Assembly (NCBI RefSeq): GCF_000719345.1
Contig: NZ_JOFX01000007.1
Coordinates: 1-64,000 of the forward strand
Source: Streptomyces sp. NRRL F-2664
Lineage (GTDB): Bacteria; Actinomycetota; Actinomycetes; Streptomycetales; Streptomycetaceae
Direction of reading: 5' to 3'
Length of the DNA stretch: 64,000 nt
The notes under the pieces were generated by a model. The model worked only from the letters and a program-made list of their open reading frames with translations. It was not told the origin of the DNA and made no database searches. A program made the translations under genes and the position numbers. Below are positions 9,153 to 17,685 of the stretch, one piece after another. Position 1 is the stretch's first letter; the number at the start of each line of letters is the position of its first letter.

Positions 9153-9764
9153 ATGACATCCGTCCTCGTCTGCGACGACTCCCCGCTTGCCCGAGAGGCG
9201 CTCCGTCGCGCGGTTGCCACCGTGCCCGGCGTCGAGCGTGTGACGACGGCTGCCAACGGCGAGGAAGTCCTCCGCCGCTGGGGTGCCGACCGCTCCGACC
9301 TGATCCTGATGGATGTACGGATGCCCGGGCTCGGCGGTGTGGAGACGGTCCGCCGCCTCCTCTCGGCCGACCCCGGCGCCCGCATCATCATGCTGACGGT
9401 CGCCGAGGACCTGGACGGCGTGGCCCTCGCGGTCGCCGCCGGCGCCCGCGGCTACCTGCACAAGGACGCCTCGCGCGCCGAGCTGCGCGCCACGGTCACC
9501 CAGGCGCTCGCCGACCCGACCTGGCGCCTGGCCCCCCGCCGGCTGCGCTCCGCCGAGATGGGCGCCGCGCCCACCCTCACCGCGCGCGAGATCCAGGTGC
9601 TGGAGGGCATGAGCCACGGCCGGTCCAACGCGGAGATCGGGCGCGAGCTCTTCCTCTCGGAGGACACGGTCAAGACGCACGCCCGCCGGCTGTTCAAGAA
9701 GCTCGGCGCATCCGACCGCGCCCACGCCGTGGCGCTCGGCTTCCGCTGGGGTCTGGTCCGCTGA
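9153..9764 (+). CDS. bldM: BldM, atypical response regulator for aerial growth and sporulation
   Basis: This gene encodes 203 residues: a receiver domain (1 to about 120, with Asp8, Asp9, Asp54 and Lys104-like residue in LHKDASR) and a LuxR-type helix-turn-helix (about 140-200, LTAREIQVLEGMSHGRSNAEIG). It is near-identical to the known Streptomyces BldM. Published work shows that BldM acts as a homodimer at aerial-mycelium genes and as a heterodimer with WhiI at sporulation genes, and that Asp54 phosphorylation is not required. ATG 9153 follows GGAGGG; a longer reading from 9090 is less likely. No histidine kinase gene is adjacent, as expected for an orphan regulator. Confidence 0.97.
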   Translation: MTSVLVCDDSPLAREALRRAVATVPGVERVTTAANGEEVLRRWGADRSDLILMDVRMPGLGGVETVRRLLSADPGARIIMLTVAEDLDGVALAVAAGARGYLHKDASRAELRATVTQALADPTWRLAPRRLRSAEMGAAPTLTAREIQVLEGMSHGRSNAEIGRELFLSEDTVKTHARRLFKKLGASDRAHAVALGFRWGLVR

Positions 9765-9821
9765 CCCGCAGCGGCCGGGCCCCGCCCGGACCGCCGCAGA
9801 CCGCGGATCGTCGAGAGCGGT

Positions 9822-9844
9822 CCCGTCCGCCACCGGTGGACGGG
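9822..9844. terminator. Hairpin after bldM
   Basis: CCCGTCC (9822-9828) pairs with GGACGGG (9838-9844), with the palindrome CCACCGGTGG in the centre. It lies 58 bp after the bldM stop codon. No T-tract follows. Confidence 0.5.
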
Positions 9845-10046
9845 GCGGCGCGCCGCTCTTGCCGTCGCCCGGCACCTCGCGGGCACCTCTTCTCGTCGCG
9901 GTGGCCCCGTCCCGCCGTACCCGGTGCGCACCCGGGGGTTGGCGGGGCACAATCCGGGGGACGTCTCGCTTCGTGCGCGATGCCGCATCCTTGAGGGTGT
10001 GGAGTCTCTCGGGGACTATTCGGCCGAGCGGGAGGGGAGGGCGCAG

Positions 10047-10769
10047 ATGCAGAGCTCCGGCGCACCCGCTCATAACGCTTCGACGCACAACAAGGGCCGC
10101 GGTGCCGCGGACGCTCCGGCGTCAAGGCACCATGGACGGATGCGCGACGACGAGGCCCTGGGGTCCCCCGCGGCCACAGGCCCCACCGGCGCCGCCGGAG
10201 GCGGCGGTGCCGGGGGCGTCAGCGCGCTCGTACGCCGGGCCGTGGAGGGGGACGAGCAGGCAACGCACGACCTGCTCGCCTTCGTGCACCCCCTCGCGAT
10301 CCGCTACTGCCGCACCCGGCTGTCACGGCTCCCTGGTGACGCCCGCCACTTCGTGGAGGACCTGGCGCAGGAGGTCTGCGTCGCCGTTCTGATGGCGCTG
10401 CCGCGCTACCGGGACACCGGTCGGCCCTTCGAGGCCTTCGTCTTCGCCATCGCCGCGCACAAGGTCGCCGACCTGCAGCGGGCCGCCATGAGGCACCCGG
10501 GCAGCACCGCCGTGCCGTCGGACGAGATGCCCGAGCGGCCGGACGACTCGCTGGGCCCGGAGGAGCGCGCGCTGCTGAGCAGCGACGCCGCCTGGGCCAA
10601 GAAGCTGCTGGCGAACCTCCCGGAGAACCAGCGCGAACTCCTCGTCCTGCGGGTGGCCGTCGGACTGACCGCGGAGGAGACCGGGCAGATGCTCGGGATG
10701 TCCCCCGGGGCGGTCCGTGTGGCCCAGCACCGCGCGCTCAGCCGGCTCCGCGCACTCGCCGAGCAGTAG
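10047..10769 (+). CDS. shbA: ECF-like RNA polymerase sigma factor (SigD/ShbA type)
   Basis: This gene encodes about 240 residues. Region 2 ([16 protein letters not shown] ... [19 protein letters not shown]) and region 4 ([23 protein letters not shown]) are both complete; region 3 is absent, as in ECF factors. The N-terminal 60 residues are Ala/Gly-rich and poorly constrained. ATG 10047 was chosen because GGGAGGGGAGGG lies just upstream; ATG 10140 (MRDDEALG) is a possible shorter start. The position between bldM and guaB matches the sigma factor called ShbA, reported to drive transcription of the principal sigma gene hrdB in Streptomyces, and sigD next to guaB2 in M. tuberculosis. The symbol rests on memory of that locus, so it is moderately sure. 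No anti-sigma gene is adjacent. Confidence 0.8.
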   Translation: MQSSGAPAHNASTHNKGRGAADAPASRHHGRMRDDEALGSPAATGPTGAAGGGGAGGVSALVRRAVEGDEQATHDLLAFVHPLAIRYCRTRLSRLPGDARHFVEDLAQEVCVAVLMALPRYRDTGRPFEAFVFAIAAHKVADLQRAAMRHPGSTAVPSDEMPERPDDSLGPEERALLSSDAAWAKKLLANLPENQRELLVLRVAVGLTAEETGQMLGMSPGAVRVAQHRALSRLRALAEQ

Positions 10770-10804
10770 GCGCAGTCGTAGGAAACGACGAAACTTCCGG
10801 TTGA

Positions 10805-12382
<1,578 letters not shown>

Positions 12383-12395
12383 GCAGGCAGACGTA

Positions 12396-12431
12396 CGAGG
12401 GGCGGGCCCGGGCCACCGGGTCCGCCCCTCG
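12396..12431 (+). terminator. Terminator-like hairpin after guaB
   Basis: The arms 12396-12411 and 12416-12431 pair over 16 positions with one mismatch, around a GCCA loop. It lies 13 bp after the guaB stop codon and upstream of the promoter-like GATACT at 12483 that probably serves the next gene. Confidence 0.75.
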
Positions 12432-12521
12432 CGCATGACGTCCGTACAGCGGTCACCGGAACGCGGCCCGCCGGGGTTCGGGGATACTGGACGGGCAGAC
12501 CCAGAGGAAAGGCCACCACAC

Positions 12522-13646
12522 GTGACTGAGATCGAGATCGGGCGCGGCAAGCGCGGCCGCAGGGCGTACGCGTTCGACGACATCGCCATCGTCCCGAGCC
12601 GGCGTACCCGGGACCCGAAGGAGGTCTCGATCGCCTGGCAGATCGACGCGTACCGCTTCGAGCTCCCCTTCCTGGCCGCCCCCATGGACTCGGTCGTCTC
12701 CCCGCAGACCGCGATCCGCATCGGCGAGCTCGGCGGCCTGGGCGTGCTGAACCTCGAAGGCCTGTGGACCCGTTACGAGGACCCGCAGCCGCTGCTCGAC
12801 GAGATCACGGAGCTGGACGAGGAGTCGGCCACCCGCCGCCTGCAGGAGATCTACTCCGCGCCGATCCAGGCCGACCTGATCCGCCGGCGGATCAAGGAGG
12901 TCCGCGACTCCGGCGTCGTCACCGCCGCCGCCCTGTCCCCGCAGCGCACCGCCGAGTTCTCCAAGGCGGTCGTCGACGCGGGCGTGGACATCTTCGTCAT
13001 CCGCGGCACCACGGTCTCCGCCGAGCACGTGTCGGGTGCGGCCGAGCCGCTGAACCTGAAGCAGTTCATCTACGAGCTCGACGTCCCGGTCATCGTCGGC
13101 GGCTGCGCCACCTACACCGCGGCCCTGCACCTGATGCGCACCGGAGCGGCGGGCGTGCTCGTCGGCTTCGGCGGCGGCGCCGCGCACACCACCCGCAACG
13201 TGCTGGGCATCCAGGTCCCGATGGCGACCGCCGTCGCGGACGTCGCCGCGGCCCGCCGCGACTACATGGACGAGTCCGGCGGCCGCTACGTGCACGTCAT
13301 CGCCGACGGTGGCGTGGGCTGGTCCGGCGACATCCCGAAGGCCGTGGCCTGCGGCGCCGACGCCGTGATGATGGGCTCCCCGCTGGCCCGCGCCACGGAC
13401 GCGCCCGGCAGGGGCAACCACTGGGGCATGGAGGCCGTCCACGAGGACGTGCCGCGCGGCAAGAAGGTCGACCTCGGCACCGTCGGCACCACCGAGGAGA
13501 TCCTGACCGGTCCCTCGCACAGCCCGGACGGGGCGATGAACATCTTCGGCGCGCTGCGCCGCTCGATGGCCACCACCGGCTACAGCGAGCTGAAGGAGTT
13601 CCAGCGCGTCGAGGTCACCGTCGCGGACTCCCAGCACCGCCGCTGA
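12522..13646 (+). CDS. guaB3: GuaB3-type IMP dehydrogenase-related protein without catalytic Cys
   Basis: This 374-residue TIM-barrel protein is an IMPDH/GMP reductase relative that lacks the CBS domains. The phosphate-binding part is conserved (VHVIADGGVGWSGDIPKAVACGADAVMMGSPL), but the loop that carries the catalytic Cys in IMPDH reads GFGGGAAHTTRN, with His222 at the Cys position. The GuaB3 subfamily accompanies guaB in actinobacteria (guaB3 beside guaB2 in M. tuberculosis), and its function is not settled. GTG 12522 follows AGAGGAAAGG; longer readings from 12435 run through the guaB terminator region. A promoter -10 (GATACT, 12483-12488) suggests it can be expressed separately. Confidence 0.9.
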   Translation: MTEIEIGRGKRGRRAYAFDDIAIVPSRRTRDPKEVSIAWQIDAYRFELPFLAAPMDSVVSPQTAIRIGELGGLGVLNLEGLWTRYEDPQPLLDEITELDEESATRRLQEIYSAPIQADLIRRRIKEVRDSGVVTAAALSPQRTAEFSKAVVDAGVDIFVIRGTTVSAEHVSGAAEPLNLKQFIYELDVPVIVGGCATYTAALHLMRTGAAGVLVGFGGGAAHTTRNVLGIQVPMATAVADVAAARRDYMDESGGRYVHVIADGGVGWSGDIPKAVACGADAVMMGSPLARATDAPGRGNHWGMEAVHEDVPRGKKVDLGTVGTTEEILTGPSHSPDGAMNIFGALRRSMATTGYSELKEFQRVEVTVADSQHRR

Positions 13647-13660
13647 CGGTTCCCACGCGC

Positions 13661-13706
13661 ACGCCGGAGGGCCGGCACCCCGCTCGGGGTGCCGGCCCTC
13701 CGGCGT
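13661..13706. terminator. Strong bidirectional terminator after guaB3
   Basis: A perfect 21-bp stem joins 13661-13681 to 13686-13706 with a 4-nt loop (GCTC). It stands between guaB3 and a convergent minus-strand gene. Confidence 0.88.
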
Positions 13707-13774
13707 TCGGCGCAGTCGTGGCCGCTGCGGTCCCGCCGTGCCTGTTCAGCGCCCCGGCGCGGCGGGGCGAGGTG

Positions 13775-14245
13775 TCAGTCGGTGGACTTGCGGGCCGTCT
13801 GGAAGGCCGCGTACGCGCCGATCCCGTAGAAGAGGAGCGAGATCGGGTCGATGTTGTCCACGTAGAACTGGTTCAGCTTCACGAGGTCGGTGGTGAGCAG
13901 TTCGGAGACCGGGATCCCCTGGTGCTCGGACACGGCGAGGGCGACGTCCAGGAGGTAGCCGACGTAGACGCCGGCGACGGTGAGCGCGGCGCTCAGGACC
14001 GGCAGGAGCGGGTTGCGGCCGCCGATGCGGACGGCGACGAGGGCGACCGCGAGGCCGACGCCGGCGGCCAGGTAGCCGATCTGGAACGAGATCGCGTTCA
14101 TGATGCCGCCGTAGACGGCGCCCGTGACCAGGGCGGTGCCGGCCGCCGCGAGGATGGCCAGGCCGGTGTTGCCGCCGCGGGCCGGGGCCGGGGCGGCGAC
14201 CGGGGAGTAGGAGTCGGGCGCGGGCGGCGTGTGCTGCTGGCTCAT
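13775..14245 (-). CDS. Small polytopic membrane protein, unknown function
   Basis: This gene encodes 156 residues: a Pro/Ala-rich cytoplasmic tail of about 22 residues and then about four hydrophobic helices (TGLAILAAAGTALVTGAVYGG and IGYLAAGVGLAVALVAVRIGG among them). No family was recognised. ATG 14245 (MSQQHTPPAP) has a run of G residues upstream. Longer readings of this frame overlap the dehydrogenase-like gene and are not credible. The 116-bp gap to that gene upstream leaves it unclear whether they share a transcript. Confidence 0.75.
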   Translation of the reverse strand: MSQQHTPPAPDSYSPVAAPAPARGGNTGLAILAAAGTALVTGAVYGGIMNAISFQIGYLAAGVGLAVALVAVRIGGRNPLLPVLSAALTVAGVYVGYLLDVALAVSEHQGIPVSELLTTDLVKLNQFYVDNIDPISLLFYGIGAYAAFQTARKSTD

Positions 14246-14361
14246 CGGAAGGATCCCCCCAGGGATGTGGTCGCACGTCCGGCCATCGGGCGTAAGTGCG
14301 AGATAAGTGACGCCGCAGGCTAGCAGGCGGGTCGGACATCGGCAGGGGGGATTTCCGGCGG

Positions 14362-15591
14362 TCAGAGGCGGTGGGCGGAGCCGACCGGGCTGGCGCCGCG
14401 GGTGTCCAGGAGCAGCTGGGCCTTCACCGCGAGGGCCTGCATGTCGTAGGTGCGGTGGTGCTGGAGCAGGATGGTCAGGTCGGCGTTGGCGGCGGCCTCG
14501 TAGAGGGACTCCGCGCGGGGGACCGGCTGCTCGCGGACGCGCCAGCCGGTGAGGTACGGGTCGTGGTAGCTGATCAGTGCCCCGAGGTCGATGAGGCGAC
14601 TGGCGATCTCCCCGGCCGGGGAGCCCTCCTGGTCGGCGAGGTCCGGCTTGTACGTGACGCCGAGCAGCAGGACGCGGGCCCCGCGGGCGGACTTGCCGTG
14701 CTCGTTCAGCAAGGTGGCGGAGCGCTGGATGACGTACTGCGGCATCCGGTCGTTGATCTCCTGCGCCAGGCCCACCATGCGCAGCGGGTGACCGGGGGTG
14801 CGCGTGGTGTGCGGGAGGTAGTTCGGGTCGAGGGGGACGCCGTGGCCGCCGACGCCGGGGCCGGGGCGGAAGGCCTGGAAGCCGTACGGCTTGGTCTCGG
14901 CGCAGCGGATGACGTCCCACAGGTCGACGCCGAGGTCGTGGCAGAGCACGGCCATCTCGTTCATCAGGGCGATGTTCACGTGCCGGTAGTTGGTTTCCAG
15001 GAGCTGCACCGTCTCGGCCTCGCGCAGGCCGCGCGCGCGGACCACCTTCTCGGTGAGGCGGGCGTAGAAGGCGTGCGCGGACTCGGTGCAGGCGGGGGTG
15101 AGGCCGCCGATGACCTTGGGGGTGTTGGCGATCCCGTGCGTGCGGTTGCCGGGGTCGAGGCGGCTGGGGGAGTAGGCCAGGTGGAAGTCCCGGCCGGCGC
15201 GGAGTCCGGAGCCCTCCTCCAGGATCGGCCGCAGGTAGTCCTCGGTGACGCCGGGGTGGACGGCGGATTCGAGGATCACCGTGGTGTGCGGGCGCAGCCG
15301 GGCGGCGAGTGCGCGCCCCGCCCCGCCGACGGCGGAGAGGTCCAGCGCGCGGTCGGCGCCGAGCCGGGTGGGGGCGCAGATGACGGCCGTGCGGACCCGG
15401 CCCAGCTCGGCGGGGTTGGTGGTGACCCGGAAGCCGGCCGCCGACATGCGGCGGATCTCGGCAGCGGAGAGAGTGGAGTCCGTGGCCGGACCGCTGTCGT
15501 AGCCGACCGTCTCGATTCCGGCGGCGACGGCCGCCTGCGCGAGCGGGAGGCCGAGGTGGCCCAGTCCGATGACGGCGAGGTCTGCGGGCAT
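14362..15591 (-). CDS. Nucleotide-sugar dehydrogenase homologue lacking catalytic residues
   Basis: This 409-residue protein has all three domains of the UDP-glucose/UDP-ManNAc dehydrogenase family: an N-terminal NAD domain (VIGLGHLGLPLA, 7-18), a central domain (LNxxR-like region around 190-215) and a C-terminal UDP-binding domain (LLLGVTYKPDLADQEGSPA). The active site is altered: the catalytic Cys in the usual GGHC(I/V)P motif is Gly251 (GGHGVPLDP), the conserved Lys of the central helix is Gln196, and the Asn four residues later is Thr200. Double oxidation of a sugar alcohol to an acid needs that Cys and Lys, so this protein is probably not a classical dehydrogenase. It may bind nucleotide sugars or act on another reaction. 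Divergent from glpD. Confidence 0.85.
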   Translation of the reverse strand: MPADLAVIGLGHLGLPLAQAAVAAGIETVGYDSGPATDSTLSAAEIRRMSAAGFRVTTNPAELGRVRTAVICAPTRLGADRALDLSAVGGAGRALAARLRPHTTVILESAVHPGVTEDYLRPILEEGSGLRAGRDFHLAYSPSRLDPGNRTHGIANTPKVIGGLTPACTESAHAFYARLTEKVVRARGLREAETVQLLETNYRHVNIALMNEMAVLCHDLGVDLWDVIRCAETKPYGFQAFRPGPGVGGHGVPLDPNYLPHTTRTPGHPLRMVGLAQEINDRMPQYVIQRSATLLNEHGKSARGARVLLLGVTYKPDLADQEGSPAGEIASRLIDLGALISYHDPYLTGWRVREQPVPRAESLYEAAANADLTILLQHHRTYDMQALAVKAQLLLDTRGASPVGSAHRL

Positions 15592-15817
15592 GGGGATGCC
15601 GTCCCTTCCCTGGCGTGAGGGGGTGCCGCGCGAGTCCTCCGAGGACAGGGGAGCTGGCGCAATGTCAGACTAGGCTTATATATGACAGATATGTCGCATT
15701 CCGGAGTGAACGCCACCGTTGTGTTGTCCACAGGCGGTGGCTGATGTGGATGCGGAAGGTCAGAATCGAGAGACGGGGGCATGTGAGCGGGATCACCCGC
15801 ACCAACGGGAGGCAGCC

Positions 15818-17524
15818 GTGAGGACAGCGACACTGGGGCCGGAGCAGCGAGCCGTGGCCTTCACCCGGATGGCCGAGCGCGAGCTGGACGTGCTGGTCGT
15901 GGGTGCGGGCGTGGTCGGTGCCGGCACCGCGCTCGATGCCGTGACGAGAGGCCTGTCCACCGGCCTGGTGGAGGCCCGGGACTGGGCCTCGGGCACCTCC
16001 AGCCGGTCCAGCAAGCTCATCCACGGCGGCCTGCGCTATCTGGAGATGCTCGACTTCGCCCTGGTGCGGGAAGCGCTGAAGGAGCGCGGGCTGCTGCTGG
16101 AGCGCCTCGCCCCGCACCTGGTGAAGCCGGTGCCCTTCCTGTACCCCTTGCAGCACAAGGGCTGGGAGCGGCTCTACGCCGGTGCGGGCGTCGCGATGTA
16201 CGACGCGATGTCCGTCTCCAGCGGGCACGGCCGGGGCCTGCCGATCCACCGGCACCTCTCGCGCTCGCGGGCCCTGCGGGTCGCCCCGGCGCTGCGCAAG
16301 GACGCCCTGGTGGGCGCCCTGCAGTACTACGACGCCCAGATGGACGACGCGCGCTTCGTCACCGCGCTCGTGCGGACGGCCGCGGCGTACGGGGCGCACT
16401 GCGCCAATCGGGCGAGGGTCGTCGGTTTCCTGCGTGAGGGCGAGCGGGTGGTCGGCGCGCGCGTGCGGGACGTGGAGGGCGGCGTCGAGTACGACATCCG
16501 CGCGAAGCAGGTCGTGAACGCCACGGGGGTGTGGACGGACGACACGCAGGCGCTGATCGGTGAGCGCGGGCAGTTCCACGTCCGGGCCTCCAAGGGCATC
16601 CACCTGGTCGTGCCGAAGGACCGCATCCACTCGACCACGGGACTGATCCTGCGGACCGAGAAGTCGGTGCTGTTCGTCATCCCCTGGGGGCGGCACTGGA
16701 TCGTGGGGACCACGGACACCGACTGGGACCTGCACAAGGCGCACCCGGCGGCGTCCAGCGCGGACATCGACTACCTGCTGGACCATGTGAACTCGGTGCT
16801 GGCGGTGCCCCTCACGCGGGACGACGTCCAGGGTGTGTACGCGGGCCTGCGGCCGCTGCTGGCCGGTGAGTCGGACGCGACGAGCAAGCTGTCGCGCGAG
16901 CACACGGTGGCGCATCCGGTGCCGGGGCTCGTGGTCGTCGCGGGCGGCAAGTACACGACGTACCGGGTCATGGCGAAGGACGCGGTCGACGAGGCGGTGC
17001 ACGGGCTGGACCAGCGGGTGGCGCCGTGCGTGACGGAGGACGTGCCGCTGGTGGGGGCCGAGGGGTACCGGGCCCTGTGGAACGCGCGGGCGAGGATCGC
17101 GGCCCGGACGGGGCTTCATGTGGTGCGGGTGGAACACCTGTTGAACCGGTACGGGACGCTCACGGAGGAACTGCTGGAGCTGATCGCGGCCGATCCGGAG
17201 CTGGGCAGGGCATTGACCGGCGCGGACGACTACCTGCGGGCGGAAGTCGTCTACGCGGCCTCCCACGAGGGGGCGCGGCACCTGGACGACGTCCTGACCC
17301 GGCGGACGCGGATCTCGATCGAGACCTTCGACCGGGGGACGCGGTCGGCGCGCGAGTGCGCGGAGTTGATGGCGCCGGTGCTGGGGTGGGACAAGCAGCA
17401 GATCGAGAAGGAAGTGGAGCACTACGAGAAGCGGGTCCAGGCGGAACGGGAATCACAGCGGCAGCCTGACGACCAGACGGCGGACGCGGCGCGGCTGGGG
17501 GCGCCCGACATCGTTCCGTTGTAA
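15818..17524 (+). CDS. glpD: Aerobic glycerol-3-phosphate dehydrogenase
   Basis: This is a 568-residue FAD enzyme that oxidises glycerol 3-phosphate to dihydroxyacetone phosphate and passes electrons to menaquinone at the membrane. The FAD fingerprint is VVGAGVVGAGTALDA near residue 30; SSRSSKLIHGGLRYLE, the substrate-site IPWGRHWIVGTTDT and GGKYTTYRVMAKDAVDEA are typical of GlpD. The C-terminal helical domain ends around 540. GTG 15818 follows GGGAGG, so the reading from 15719 is not needed. No glpF or glpK gene is nearby, so this is a stand-alone copy; Streptomyces usually have another glpD in the glycerol operon. Confidence 0.94.
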   Translation: MRTATLGPEQRAVAFTRMAERELDVLVVGAGVVGAGTALDAVTRGLSTGLVEARDWASGTSSRSSKLIHGGLRYLEMLDFALVREALKERGLLLERLAPHLVKPVPFLYPLQHKGWERLYAGAGVAMYDAMSVSSGHGRGLPIHRHLSRSRALRVAPALRKDALVGALQYYDAQMDDARFVTALVRTAAAYGAHCANRARVVGFLREGERVVGARVRDVEGGVEYDIRAKQVVNATGVWTDDTQALIGERGQFHVRASKGIHLVVPKDRIHSTTGLILRTEKSVLFVIPWGRHWIVGTTDTDWDLHKAHPAASSADIDYLLDHVNSVLAVPLTRDDVQGVYAGLRPLLAGESDATSKLSREHTVAHPVPGLVVVAGGKYTTYRVMAKDAVDEAVHGLDQRVAPCVTEDVPLVGAEGYRALWNARARIAARTGLHVVRVEHLLNRYGTLTEELLELIAADPELGRALTGADDYLRAEVVYAASHEGARHLDDVLTRRTRISIETFDRGTRSARECAELMAPVLGWDKQQIEKEVEHYEKRVQAERESQRQPDDQTADAARLGAPDIVPL

Positions 17525-17685
17525 CTCCGGGATCCGGGAGGCGGAACCGCAGACCCGGGGGGTCCGTCCGTTGCGGAGTGAGGAACAATGATGGCTCTGC
17601 CGGGGCGGGTTACCGTGGGCCCCGGCCGCCGGGTCGCTCAGCCGCTGGGGCGGGCGGAGCAGCGGCACGATCGCAGAGGGGACGC

